From Micropterus salmoides (Eukaryota > Chordata > Actinopteri > Centrarchiformes > Centrarchidae): DNA of 64,000 nt. The first letter of the stretch is position 1. Each line of letters starts with the position of its first letter. A program made the translations under genes and the position numbers. The DNA is taken from the NCBI RefSeq assembly GCF_014851395.1, contig NW_024044446.1, forward strand, positions 1 to 64,000, read 5' to 3'. Shown here piece after piece: positions 45,101 to 59,700 of this stretch. The notes beneath the pieces were generated by a model that saw only the letters and a program-made list of their open reading frames with translations, was not told the origin of the DNA and searched no databases.

Positions 45101-48100
45101 ATTTCAAGTAGTTATAAAAGTTGGAAGACTCCTGTATAAAGGACAGGTGTCTGCATGACTGTAGGCACATGTAATGATGAGTTAGTAAGGCACCAAATGA
45201 TTCCAGATTCTCATCCATTTAGTGGGCTAAATATGCAAATCTGGAGTTACATGAAAGGCTAGCACTTTAAAGACAGAGGGAGAGAGTGGTCTGGGTCCAA
45301 GTACCTAAATGGCGATGCCCATATGGTGTCTGCAGAAATCAGGGCAACGATTAATGCCATATGTTCTTACCTGGGTCTGTGTGGCTAACTGTCACTCATT
45401 ACAAACTTTCATACTGAGAAAATTTATTGTGGCACCGTATTTACCTATGCGGGATGCATGCATTGTCACAACCAAAAGGTATGGTCACGTCTCTGCCCAT
45501 TTGGAGTTGCCTTGCACCAGTACTGTGGGTTAATTTCTTCCGTTCCATGTATTCATGAACAGGATGTGAAAAGGGGATTTGTGACCTTTGCCTGTGTTTC
45601 AAGTAGCACAAGTGATGATGAGCTAATAAAGAAACCAAAACATTCTATATTCTCAAGTCCAAAGGATCGAATACACTTTGGGTGCACTTCAAAAGCTGAT
45701 ATGTCAATAACTGATTGAAGGAAGGAGTTCATTTCAATTGCCAATAAAAGCTTGAAGCCTGCTGGATCACATTCAGGTTGCTGCATCATTCTAGCTACAA
45801 GAATCAATGAGTTATTGAGGGACCAAATGATTTCAGATTCTCCTGTTTTGCATTATATGGATGACATTTTGGGTGCAATTCAAAAGCTGATATATCAAGA
45901 ACTAATTGCAAGAACGGGTTGATTTCAAGTACCGCTTAAAGCTTGAAGACTGCTGTTTCACATACAGGTGTCTGCATCATTCTAGGTAAAAGTGTCAATG
46001 AGTTATTGAGGCACAAAATGATTCCAGATTCTCATCTTTTGCATTATATGGATGCCATTTTGGGTTCACTTCAGAGGCTGATATTTCAACAACTGGTTGA
46101 AGGAACGGGTTGATTTCAAGTGTCAATAAAAGGTGGAAGACTCCGGTATCAGGGACAGGTGTTTGCATCACTGTAGGTACAAGCATCAAGGAGTTATTAA
46201 GGAACCAAATCATTCCAGATTCTCATCTTTTGAGTGCACCATAGATGCAAATCTGGAATGACTTTGAAGGCCAATTCTGCAAAGACAGAAAGAGAGAGAA
46301 ACCTCATTCCATGTACCAGTGGGAGGTTTAAGAGTGCCTTACCACATACAGGTGGCTGCATCGCTCTAGTCACAATTAATGATGAGTTATTAAGGGAAGA
46401 AATCATTCCAGATTCTCATCTTTTGATTGCGCATAAATGCAAATCTGGAATGACTTTGAAGGCCAATATTGCAAAGACGCAAAGAGAGAGAAACCTCATT
46501 CCATGTACCGGTGGGAGCTATTAGAGTGCTTTACTACATACAGGTGGCTGCATCACTCTAGTCTCAAATAATGATGAGTTATTAAGGGGCCAAATGATTC
46601 CAGATTCTCAACTATTTAGTGGACCATAGATTCAAATCTGGAATGACTTTGAAGGCCAATTCTGCAAAGACGGAAAGAGAGAGAAACCTCATTCCATGTA
46701 CCGGTGGGAGCTATTAGAGTGCTTTACCACATACAGGTGGCTGCATCACTCTAGTCTCAAATAATGATGAGTTATTAAGGGGCCAAATGATTCCAGATTC
46801 TCAACTATTTAGTGGACCATAGATTCAAATCTGGAATGAGTTTGAAGGGCTATATTTTAAAGACAGATGGAGATAGAAAAATGATTCAAAGTACCAGTGG
46901 GAGCTATTAGAGTGCCTTATCACATACAGGTGGCTGCATCACTCCAGGCACAATTAATGATGAGTTATTAAGGGGCAAAGTGATTCCAGATTTGAATGTA
47001 TTGCATTATATGGATGAAATTTTCGGTGCTCTTCAAAGGCTAATATTTCTAAAACTGATTGACGGAACGGGTTGATTCAAAGTACCAGTAGAAGCTTGAC
47101 AACTGCTGTATCACATACAAGTGTATCCACAATTCTAGACGCAAGTATCCGTGAGTTATTGAGGGACCAAATGATTCCAGATTCCTATCTATTTTGGGTC
47201 CACTTCAAAGGCTGATATTTCAAAAAAGTTATTGAAGGAACGGTTTTATTTCAAGTAGTTATAAAAGTTGGAAGACTCCTGTATAAAGGACAGGTGTCTG
47301 CATGACTGTAGGCACATGTAATGATGAGTTAGTAAGGCACCAAATGATTCCAGATTCTCATCCATTTAGTGGGCTAAATATGCAAATCTGGAGTTACATG
47401 AAAGGCTAGCACTTTAAAGACAGAGGGAGAGAGTGGTCTGGGTCCAAGTACCTAAATGGCGATGCCCATATGGTGTCTGCAGAAATCAGGGCAACGATTA
47501 ATGCCATATGTTCTTACCTGGGTCTGTGTGGCTAACTGTCACTCATTACAAACTTTCATACTGAGAAAATTTATTGTGGCACCGTATTTACCTATGCGGG
47601 ATGCATGCATTGTCACAACCAAAAGGTATGGTCACGTCTCTGCCCATTTGGAGTTGCCTTGCACCAGTACTGTGGGTTAATTTCTTCCGTTCCATGTATT
47701 CATGAACAGGATGTGAAAAGGGGATTTGTGACCTTTGCCTGTGTTTCAAGTAGCACAAGTGATGATGAGCTAATAAAGAAACCAAAACATTCTATATTCT
47801 CAAGTCCAAAGGATCGAATACACTTTGGGTGCACTTCAAAAGCTGATATGTCAATAACTGATTGAAGGAAGGAGTTCATTTCAATTGCCAATAAAAGCTT
47901 GAAGCCTGCTGGATCACATTCAGGTTGCTGCATCATTCTAGCTACAAGAATCAATGAGTTATTGAGGGACCAAATGATTTCAGATTCTCCTGTTTTGCAT
48001 TATATGGATGACATTTTGGGTGCAATTCAAAAGCTGATATATCAAGAACTAATTGCAAGAACGGGTTGATTTCAAGTACCGCTTAAAGCTTGAAGACTGC

Positions 48101-51100
48101 TGTTTCACATACAGGTGTCTGCATCATTCTAGGTAAAAGTGTCAATGAGTTATTGAGGCACAAAATGATTCCAGATTCTCATCTTTTGCATTATATGGAT
48201 GCCATTTTGGGTTCACTTCAGAGGCTGATATTTCAACAACTGGTTGAAGGAACGGGTTGATTTCAAGTGTCAATAAAAGGTGGAAGACTCCGGTATCAGG
48301 GACAGGTGTTTGCATCACTGTAGGTACAAGCATCAAGGAGTTATTAAGGAACCAAATCATTCCAGATTCTCATCTTTTGAGTGCACCATAGATGCAAATC
48401 TGGAATGACTTTGAAGGCCAATTCTGCAAAGACAGAAAGAGAGAGAAACCTCATTCCATGTACCAGTGGGAGGTTTAAGAGTGCCTTACCACATACAGGT
48501 GGCTGCATCGCTCTAGTCACAATTAATGATGAGTTATTAAGGGAAGAAATCATTCCAGATTCTCATCTTTTGATTGCGCATAAATGCAAATCTGGAATGA
48601 CTTTGAAGGCCAATATTGCAAAGACGCAAAGAGAGAGAAACCTCATTCCATGTACCGGTGGGAGCTATTAGAGTGCTTTACTACATACAGGTGGCTGCAT
48701 CACTCTAGTCTCAAATAATGATGAGTTATTAAGGGGCCAAATGATTCCAGATTCTCAACTATTTAGTGGACCATAGATTCAAATCTGGAATGACTTTGAA
48801 GGCCAATTCTGCAAAGACGGAAAGAGAGAGAAACCTCATTCCATGTACCGGTGGGAGCTATTAGAGTGCTTTACCACATACAGGTGGCTGCATCACTCTA
48901 GTCTCAAATAATGATGAGTTATTAAGGGGCCAAATGATTCCAGATTCTCAACTATTTAGTGGACCATAGATTCAAATCTGGAATGAGTTTGAAGGGCTAT
49001 ATTTTAAAGACAGATGGAGATAGAAAAATGATTCAAAGTACCAGTGGGAGCTATTAGAGTGCCTTATCACATACAGGTGGCTGCATCACTCCAGGCACAA
49101 TTAATGATGAGTTATTAAGGGGCAAAGTGATTCCAGATTTGAATGTATTGCATTATATGGATGAAATTTTCGGTGCTCTTCAAAGGCTAATATTTCTAAA
49201 ACTGATTGACGGAACGGGTTGATTCAAAGTACCAGTAGAAGCTTGACAACTGCTGTATCACATACAAGTGTATCCACAATTCTAGACGCAAGTATCCGTG
49301 AGTTATTGAGGGACCAAATGATTCCAGATTCCTATCTATTTTGGGTCCACTTCAAAGGCTGATATTTCAAAAAAGTTATTGAAGGAACGGTTTTATTTCA
49401 AGTAGTTATAAAAGTTGGAAGACTCCTGTATAAAGGACAGGTGTCTGCATGACTGTAGGCACATGTAATGATGAGTTAGTAAGGCACCAAATGATTCCAG
49501 ATTCTCATCCATTTAGTGGGCTAAATATGCAAATCTGGAGTTACATGAAAGGCTAGCACTTTAAAGACAGAGGGAGAGAGTGGTCTGGGTCCAAGTACCT
49601 AAATGGCGATGCCCATATGGTGTCTGCAGAAATCAGGGCAACGATTAATGCCATATGTTCTTACCTGGGTCTGTGTGGCTAACTGTCACTCATTACAAAC
49701 TTTCATACTGAGAAAATTTATTGTGGCACCGTATTTACCTATGCGGGATGCATGCATTGTCACAACCAAAAGGTATGGTCACGTCTCTGCCCATTTGGAG
49801 TTGCCTTGCACCAGTACTGTGGGTTAATTTCTTCCGTTCCATGTATTCATGAACAGGATGTGAAAAGGGGATTTGTGACCTTTGCCTGTGTTTCAAGTAG
49901 CACAAGTGATGATGAGCTAATAAAGAAACCAAAACATTCTATATTCTCAAGTCCAAAGGATCGAATACACTTTGGGTGCACTTCAAAAGCTGATATGTCA
50001 ATAACTGATTGAAGGAAGGAGTTCATTTCAATTGCCAATAAAAGCTTGAAGCCTGCTGGATCACATTCAGGTTGCTGCATCATTCTAGCTACAAGAATCA
50101 ATGAGTTATTGAGGGACCAAATGATTTCAGATTCTCCTGTTTTGCATTATATGGATGACATTTTGGGTGCAATTCAAAAGCTGATATATCAAGAACTAAT
50201 TGCAAGAACGGGTTGATTTCAAGTACCGCTTAAAGCTTGAAGACTGCTGTTTCACATACAGGTGTCTGCATCATTCTAGGTAAAAGTGTCAATGAGTTAT
50301 TGAGGCACAAAATGATTCCAGATTCTCATCTTTTGCATTATATGGATGCCATTTTGGGTTCACTTCAGAGGCTGATATTTCAACAACTGGTTGAAGGAAC
50401 GGGTTGATTTCAAGTGTCAATAAAAGGTGGAAGACTCCGGTATCAGGGACAGGTGTTTGCATCACTGTAGGTACAAGCATCAAGGAGTTATTAAGGAACC
50501 AAATCATTCCAGATTCTCATCTTTTGAGTGCACCATAGATGCAAATCTGGAATGACTTTGAAGGCCAATTCTGCAAAGACAGAAAGAGAGAGAAACCTCA
50601 TTCCATGTACCAGTGGGAGGTTTAAGAGTGCCTTACCACATACAGGTGGCTGCATCGCTCTAGTCACAATTAATGATGAGTTATTAAGGGAAGAAATCAT
50701 TCCAGATTCTCATCTTTTGATTGCGCATAAATGCAAATCTGGAATGACTTTGAAGGCCAATATTGCAAAGACGCAAAGAGAGAGAAACCTCATTCCATGT
50801 ACCGGTGGGAGCTATTAGAGTGCTTTACTACATACAGGTGGCTGCATCACTCTAGTCTCAAATAATGATGAGTTATTAAGGGGCCAAATGATTCCAGATT
50901 CTCAACTATTTAGTGGACCATAGATTCAAATCTGGAATGACTTTGAAGGCCAATTCTGCAAAGACGGAAAGAGAGAGAAACCTCATTCCATGTACCGGTG
51001 GGAGCTATTAGAGTGCTTTACCACATACAGGTGGCTGCATCACTCTAGTCTCAAATAATGATGAGTTATTAAGGGGCCAAATGATTCCAGATTCTCAACT

Positions 51101-54100
51101 ATTTAGTGGACCATAGATTCAAATCTGGAATGAGTTTGAAGGGCTATATTTTAAAGACAGATGGAGATAGAAAAATGATTCAAAGTACCAGTGGGAGCTA
51201 TTAGAGTGCCTTATCACATACAGGTGGCTGCATCACTCCAGGCACAATTAATGATGAGTTATTAAGGGGCAAAGTGATTCCAGATTTGAATGTATTGCAT
51301 TATATGGATGAAATTTTCGGTGCTCTTCAAAGGCTAATATTTCTAAAACTGATTGACGGAACGGGTTGATTCAAAGTACCAGTAGAAGCTTGACAACTGC
51401 TGTATCACATACAAGTGTATCCACAATTCTAGACGCAAGTATCCGTGAGTTATTGAGGGACCAAATGATTCCAGATTCCTATCTATTTTGGGTCCACTTC
51501 AAAGGCTGATATTTCAAAAAAGTTATTGAAGGAACGGTTTTATTTCAAGTAGTTATAAAAGTTGGAAGACTCCTGTATAAAGGACAGGTGTCTGCATGAC
51601 TGTAGGCACATGTAATGATGAGTTAGTAAGGCACCAAATGATTCCAGATTCTCATCCATTTAGTGGGCTAAATATGCAAATCTGGAGTTACATGAAAGGC
51701 TAGCACTTTAAAGACAGAGGGAGAGAGTGGTCTGGGTCCAAGTACCTAAATGGCGATGCCCATATGGTGTCTGCAGAAATCAGGGCAACGATTAATGCCA
51801 TATGTTCTTACCTGGGTCTGTGTGGCTAACTGTCACTCATTACAAACTTTCATACTGAGAAAATTTATTGTGGCACCGTATTTACCTATGCGGGATGCAT
51901 GCATTGTCACAACCAAAAGGTATGGTCACGTCTCTGCCCATTTGGAGTTGCCTTGCACCAGTACTGTGGGTTAATTTCTTCCGTTCCATGTATTCATGAA
52001 CAGGATGTGAAAAGGGGATTTGTGACCTTTGCCTGTGTTTCAAGTAGCACAAGTGATGATGAGCTAATAAAGAAACCAAAACATTCTATATTCTCAAGTC
52101 CAAAGGATCGAATACACTTTGGGTGCACTTCAAAAGCTGATATGTCAATAACTGATTGAAGGAAGGAGTTCATTTCAATTGCCAATAAAAGCTTGAAGCC
52201 TGCTGGATCACATTCAGGTTGCTGCATCATTCTAGCTACAAGAATCAATGAGTTATTGAGGGACCAAATGATTTCAGATTCTCCTGTTTTGCATTATATG
52301 GATGACATTTTGGGTGCAATTCAAAAGCTGATATATCAAGAACTAATTGCAAGAACGGGTTGATTTCAAGTACCGCTTAAAGCTTGAAGACTGCTGTTTC
52401 ACATACAGGTGTCTGCATCATTCTAGGTAAAAGTGTCAATGAGTTATTGAGGCACAAAATGATTCCAGATTCTCATCTTTTGCATTATATGGATGCCATT
52501 TTGGGTTCACTTCAGAGGCTGATATTTCAACAACTGGTTGAAGGAACGGGTTGATTTCAAGTGTCAATAAAAGGTGGAAGACTCCGGTATCAGGGACAGG
52601 TGTTTGCATCACTGTAGGTACAAGCATCAAGGAGTTATTAAGGAACCAAATCATTCCAGATTCTCATCTTTTGAGTGCACCATAGATGCAAATCTGGAAT
52701 GACTTTGAAGGCCAATTCTGCAAAGACAGAAAGAGAGAGAAACCTCATTCCATGTACCAGTGGGAGGTTTAAGAGTGCCTTACCACATACAGGTGGCTGC
52801 ATCGCTCTAGTCACAATTAATGATGAGTTATTAAGGGAAGAAATCATTCCAGATTCTCATCTTTTGATTGCGCATAAATGCAAATCTGGAATGACTTTGA
52901 AGGCCAATATTGCAAAGACGCAAAGAGAGAGAAACCTCATTCCATGTACCGGTGGGAGCTATTAGAGTGCTTTACTACATACAGGTGGCTGCATCACTCT
53001 AGTCTCAAATAATGATGAGTTATTAAGGGGCCAAATGATTCCAGATTCTCAACTATTTAGTGGACCATAGATTCAAATCTGGAATGACTTTGAAGGCCAA
53101 TTCTGCAAAGACGGAAAGAGAGAGAAACCTCATTCCATGTACCGGTGGGAGCTATTAGAGTGCTTTACCACATACAGGTGGCTGCATCACTCTAGTCTCA
53201 AATAATGATGAGTTATTAAGGGGCCAAATGATTCCAGATTCTCAACTATTTAGTGGACCATAGATTCAAATCTGGAATGAGTTTGAAGGGCTATATTTTA
53301 AAGACAGATGGAGATAGAAAAATGATTCAAAGTACCAGTGGGAGCTATTAGAGTGCCTTATCACATACAGGTGGCTGCATCACTCCAGGCACAATTAATG
53401 ATGAGTTATTAAGGGGCAAAGTGATTCCAGATTTGAATGTATTGCATTATATGGATGAAATTTTCGGTGCTCTTCAAAGGCTAATATTTCTAAAACTGAT
53501 TGACGGAACGGGTTGATTCAAAGTACCAGTAGAAGCTTGACAACTGCTGTATCACATACAAGTGTATCCACAATTCTAGACGCAAGTATCCGTGAGTTAT
53601 TGAGGGACCAAATGATTCCAGATTCCTATCTATTTTGGGTCCACTTCAAAGGCTGATATTTCAAAAAAGTTATTGAAGGAACGGTTTTATTTCAAGTAGT
53701 TATAAAAGTTGGAAGACTCCTGTATAAAGGACAGGTGTCTGCATGACTGTAGGCACATGTAATGATGAGTTAGTAAGGCACCAAATGATTCCAGATTCTC
53801 ATCCATTTAGTGGGCTAAATATGCAAATCTGGAGTTACATGAAAGGCTAGCACTTTAAAGACAGAGGGAGAGAGTGGTCTGGGTCCAAGTACCTAAATGG
53901 CGATGCCCATATGGTGTCTGCAGAAATCAGGGCAACGATTAATGCCATATGTTCTTACCTGGGTCTGTGTGGCTAACTGTCACTCATTACAAACTTTCAT
54001 ACTGAGAAAATTTATTGTGGCACCGTATTTACCTATGCGGGATGCATGCATTGTCACAACCAAAAGGTATGGTCACGTCTCTGCCCATTTGGAGTTGCCT

Positions 54101-56722
54101 TGCACCAGTACTGTGGGTTAATTTCTTCCGTTCCATGTATTCATGAACAGGATGTGAAAAGGGGATTTGTGACCTTTGCCTGTGTTTCAAGTAGCACAAG
54201 TGATGATGAGCTAATAAAGAAACCAAAACATTCTATATTCTCAAGTCCAAAGGATCGAATACACTTTGGGTGCACTTCAAAAGCTGATATGTCAATAACT
54301 GATTGAAGGAAGGAGTTCATTTCAATTGCCAATAAAAGCTTGAAGCCTGCTGGATCACATTCAGGTTGCTGCATCATTCTAGCTACAAGAATCAATGAGT
54401 TATTGAGGGACCAAATGATTTCAGATTCTCCTGTTTTGCATTATATGGATGACATTTTGGGTGCAATTCAAAAGCTGATATATCAAGAACTAATTGCAAG
54501 AACGGGTTGATTTCAAGTACCGCTTAAAGCTTGAAGACTGCTGTTTCACATACAGGTGTCTGCATCATTCTAGGTAAAAGTGTCAATGAGTTATTGAGGC
54601 ACAAAATGATTCCAGATTCTCATCTTTTGCATTATATGGATGCCATTTTGGGTTCACTTCAGAGGCTGATATTTCAACAACTGGTTGAAGGAACGGGTTG
54701 ATTTCAAGTGTCAATAAAAGGTGGAAGACTCCGGTATCAGGGACAGGTGTTTGCATCACTGTAGGTACAAGCATCAAGGAGTTATTAAGGAACCAAATCA
54801 TTCCAGATTCTCATCTTTTGAGTGCACCATAGATGCAAATCTGGAATGACTTTGAAGGCCAATTCTGCAAAGACAGAAAGAGAGAGAAACCTCATTCCAT
54901 GTACCAGTGGGAGGTTTAAGAGTGCCTTACCACATACAGGTGGCTGCATCGCTCTAGTCACAATTAATGATGAGTTATTAAGGGAAGAAATCATTCCAGA
55001 TTCTCATCTTTTGATTGCGCATAAATGCAAATCTGGAATGACTTTGAAGGCCAATATTGCAAAGACGCAAAGAGAGAGAAACCTCATTCCATGTACCGGT
55101 GGGAGCTATTAGAGTGCTTTACTACATACAGGTGGCTGCATCACTCTAGTCTCAAATAATGATGAGTTATTAAGGGGCCAAATGATTCCAGATTCTCAAC
55201 TATTTAGTGGACCATAGATTCAAATCTGGAATGACTTTGAAGGCCAATTCTGCAAAGACGGAAAGAGAGAGAAACCTCATTCCATGTACCGGTGGGAGCT
55301 ATTAGAGTGCTTTACCACATACAGGTGGCTGCATCACTCTAGTCTCAAATAATGATGAGTTATTAAGGGGCCAAATGATTCCAGATTCTCAACTATTTAG
55401 TGGACCATAGATTCAAATCTGGAATGAGTTTGAAGGGCTATATTTTAAAGACAGATGGAGATAGAAAAATGATTCAAAGTACCAGTGGGAGCTATTAGAG
55501 TGCCTTATCACATACAGGTGGCTGCATCACTCCAGGCACAATTAATGATGAGTTATTAAGGGGCAAAGTGATTCCAGATTTGAATGTATTGCATTATATG
55601 GATGAAATTTTCGGTGCTCTTCAAAGGCTAATATTTCTAAAACTGATTGACGGAACGGGTTGATTCAAAGTACCAGTAGAAGCTTGACAACTGCTGTATC
55701 ACATACAAGTGTATCCACAATTCTAGACGCAAGTATCCGTGAGTTATTGAGGGACCAAATGATTCCAGATTCCTATCTATTTTGGGTCCACTTCAAGGCT
55801 GATATTTCAAAAAAGTTATTGAAGGAACGGTTTTATTTCAAGTAGTTATAAAGTTGGAAGACTCCTGTATAAAGGACAGGTGTCTGCATGACTGTAGGCA
55901 CATGTAATGAGTTAGTAAGGCACCAAATGATTCCAGATTCTCATCCATTTAGTGGGCTAAATATGCAAATCTGGAGTTACATGAAAGGCTAGCACTTTAA
56001 AGACAGAGGGAGAGAGTGGTCTGGGTCCAAGTACCTAAATGGCGATGCCCATATGGTGTCTGCAGAAATCAGGGCAACGATTAATGCCATTGTTCTTACC
56101 TGGGTCTGTGTGGCTAACTGTCACTCATTACAAACTTTCATACTGAGAAAATTTATTGTGGCACCGTATTTACCTATGCGGGATGCATGCATTGTCACAA
56201 CCAAAAGGTATGGTCACGTCTCTGCCCATTTGGAGTTGCCTTGCACCAGTACTGTGGGTTAATTTCTTCCGTTCCATGTATTCATGAACAGGATGTGAAA
56301 AGGGGATTTGTGACCTTTGCCTGTGTTTCAAGTAGCACAAGTGATGATGAGCTAATAAAGAAACCAAAACATTCTATATTCTCAAGTCAAAGGATCGAAT
56401 ACACTTTGGGTGCACTTCAAAAGCTGATATGTCAATAACTGATTGAAGGAAGGAGTTCATTTCAATTGCCAATAAAAGCTTGAAGCCTGCTGGATCACAT
56501 TCAGGTTGCTGCATCATTCTAGCTACAAGAATCAATGAGTTATTGAGGGACCAAATGATTTCAGATTCTCCTGTTTTGCATTATATGGATGACATTTTGG
56601 GTGCAATTCAAAAGCTGATATATCAAGAACTAATTGCAAGAACGGGTTGATTTCAAGTACCGCTTAAAGCTTGAAGACTGCTGTTTCACATACAGGTGTC
56701 TGCATCATTCTAGGTAAAAGTG
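33116..56722 (+). repeat. HOR block III (units of 2,146/2,147 bp, nearly identical)
   Basis: Ten units with spacing 2146, 2147, 2146, 2147, 2146, 2147, 2147, 2147, 2147, 2147 and then one of 2,140. Each has four beta monomers, five alpha-type segments and the 441-bp composite. The 1-bp size difference comes from 'gccattgttc' against 'gccatatgttc' in the composite segment. Apart from this, neighbouring units look identical wherever I compared them. Confidence 0.95.
53788..54228 (+). repeat. 441-bp composite segment of the HOR (reference copy)
   Basis: Begins as a beta-like monomer (attccagattctcatccatt, aatatgcaaatctggagtt) and changes at about 53,893 into some 250 bp that shares no monomer landmarks (catatggtgtctgcagaaat, ttgtggcaccgtatttacct, caccagtactgtgggttaat), then returns to alpha-type sequence at about 54,229. 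One copy per HOR. A diverged relative lies at 15,700-16,210. It holds only chance ORFs of 65-89 codons on both strands. Confidence 0.85.
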
Positions 56723-59700
56723 TCAATGAGTTATTGAGGCACAAAATGATTCCAGATTCTCATCTTTTGCATTATATGGATGCCATTTTGGGTTCACTTC
56801 AGAGGCTGATATTTCAACAACTGGTTGAAGGAACGGGTTGATTTCAAGTGTCAATAAAAGGTGGAAGACTCCGGTATCAGGGACAGGTGTTTGCATCACT
56901 GTAGGTACAAGCATCAAGGAGTTATTAAGGAACCAAATCATTCCAGATTCTCATCTTTTGAGTGCACCATAGATGCAAATCTGGAATGACTTTGAAGGCC
57001 AATTCTGCAAAGACAGAAAGAGAGAGAAACCTCATTCCATGTACCAGTGGGAGGTTTAAGAGTGCCTTACCACATACAGGTGGCTGCATCGCTCTAGTCA
57101 CAATTAATGATGAGTTATTAAGGGAAGAAATCATTCCAGATTCTCATCTTTTGATTGCGCATAAATGCAAATCTGGAATGACTTTGAAGGCCAATATTGC
57201 AAAGACGCAAAGAGAGAGAAACCTCATTCCATGTACCGGTGGGAGCTATTAGAGTGCTTTACTACATACAGGTGGCTGCATCACTCTAGTCTCAAATAAT
57301 GATGAGTTATTAAGGGGCCAAATGATTCCAGATTCTCAACTATTTAGTGGACCATAGATTCAAATCTGGAATGACTTTGAAGGCCAATTCTGCAAAGACG
57401 GAAAGAGAGAAACCTCATTCCATGTACCGGTGGGAGCTATTAGAGTGCTTTACCACATACAGGTGGCTGCATCACTCTAGTCTCAAATAATGATGAGTTA
57501 TTAAGGGGCCAAATGATTCCAGATTCTCAACTATTTAGTGGACCATAGATTCAAATCTGGAATGAGTTTGAAGGGCTATATTTTAAAGACAGATGGAGAT
57601 AGAAAAATGATTCTAAGTACCAGCGGGAGCTATTAGAGTGCCTTATCACACACAGGTGGCTGCATCACTCCAGGCACAATTAATGAGTTATTAAGGGGCA
57701 AAGTCATTCCAGATTGGAATGTATTGCATTATATGGATGAAATTTTCGGTGCTCTTCAAAGGCTAATATTTCTAAAACTGATTGACGGAACGGGTTGATT
57801 CAAAGTACCAGTAGAAGCTTGACAACTGCTGTATCACATACAAGTGTATCCACAATTCTAGACGCAAGTATCCGTGAGTTATTGAGGGACCAAATGATTC
57901 CAGATTCCTATCTATTTTGGGTCCACTTCAAAGGCTGATATTTCAAAAAAGTTATTGAAGGAACGGTTTTATTTCAAGTAGTTATAAAAGTTGGAAGACT
58001 CCTGTATAAAGGACAGGTGTCTGCATGACTGTAGGCACATGTAATGATGAGTTAGTAAGGCACCAAATGATTCCAGATTCTCATCCATTTAGTGGGCTAA
58101 ATATGCAAATCTGGAGTTACATGAAAGGCTAGCACTTTAAAGACAGAGGGAGAGAGTGGTCTGGGTCCAAGTACCTAAATGGCGATGCCCATATGGTGTC
58201 TGCAGAAATCAGGGCAACGATTAATGCCATATGTTCTTACCTGGTCTGTGTGGCTAACTGTCACTCATTACAAACTTTCATACTGAGAAAATTTATTGTG
58301 GCACCGTATTTACCTATGCGGGATGCATGCATTGTCACAACCAAAAGGTATGGTCACGTCTCTGCCCATTTGGAGTTGCCTTGCACCAGTACTGTGGGTT
58401 AATTTCTTCCGTTCCATGTATTCATGAACAGGATGTGAAAAGGGATTTGTGACCTTGCCTGTGTTTCAAGTAGCACAAGTGATGATGAGCTAATAAAGAA
58501 ACCAAAACATTCTATATTCTCAAGTCAAAGGATCGAATACACTTTGGGTGCACTTCAAAAGCTGATATGTCAATAACTGATTGAAGGAAGGAGTTCATTT
58601 CAATTGCCAATAAAAGCTTGAAGCCTGCTGGATCACATTCAGGTTGCTGCATCATTCTAGCTACAAGAATCAATGAGTTATTGAGGGACCAAATGATTTC
58701 AGATTCTCCTGTTTTGCATTATATGGATGACATTTTGGGCAATTCAAAAGCTGATATATCAAGAACTAATTGCAAGAACGGGTTGATTTCAAGTACCGCT
58801 TAAAGCTTGAAGACTGCTGTTTCACATACAGGTGTCTGCATCATTCTAGGTAAAAGTGTCAATGAGTTATTGAGGCACAAAATGATTCCAGATTCTCATC
58901 TTTTGCATTATATGGATGCCATTTTGGGTTCACTTCAGAGGCTGATATTTCAACAACTGGTTGAAGGAACGGGTTGATTTCAAGTGTCAATAAAGGTGGA
59001 AGACTCCGGTATCAGGGACAGGTGTTTGCATCACTGTAGGTACAAGCATCAAGGAGTTATTAAGGAACCAAATCATTCCAGATTCTCATCTTTTGAGTGC
59101 ACCATAGATGCAAATCTGGAATGACTTTGAAGGCCAATTCTGCAAAGACAGAAAGAGAGAGAAACCTCATTCCATGTACCAGTGGGAGGTTTAAGAGTGC
59201 CTTACCACATACAGGTGGCTGCATCGCTCTAGTCACAATTAATGATGAGTTATTAAGGGAAGAAATCATTCCAGATTCTCATCTTTTGATTGCGCATAAA
59301 TGCAAATCTGGAATGACTTTGAAGGCCAATATTGCAAAGACGCAAAGAGAGAGAAACCTCATTCCATGTACCGGTGGGAGCTATTAGAGTGCTTTACTAC
59401 ATACAGGTGGCTGCATCACTCTAGTCTCAAATAATGATGAGTTATTAAGGGGCCAAATGATTCCAGATTCTCAACTATTTAGTGGACCATATTCAAATCT
59501 GGAATGACTTTGAAGGCCAATTCTGCAAAGACGGAAAGAGAGAGAAACCTCATTCCATGTACCGGTGGGAGCTATTAGAGTGCTTACCACATACAGGTGG
59601 CTGCATCACTCTAGTCTCAAATAATGATGAGTTATTAAGGGGCCAATGATTCCAGATTCTCAAACTATTTAGTGGACCATAGATTCAAATCTGGAATGAG

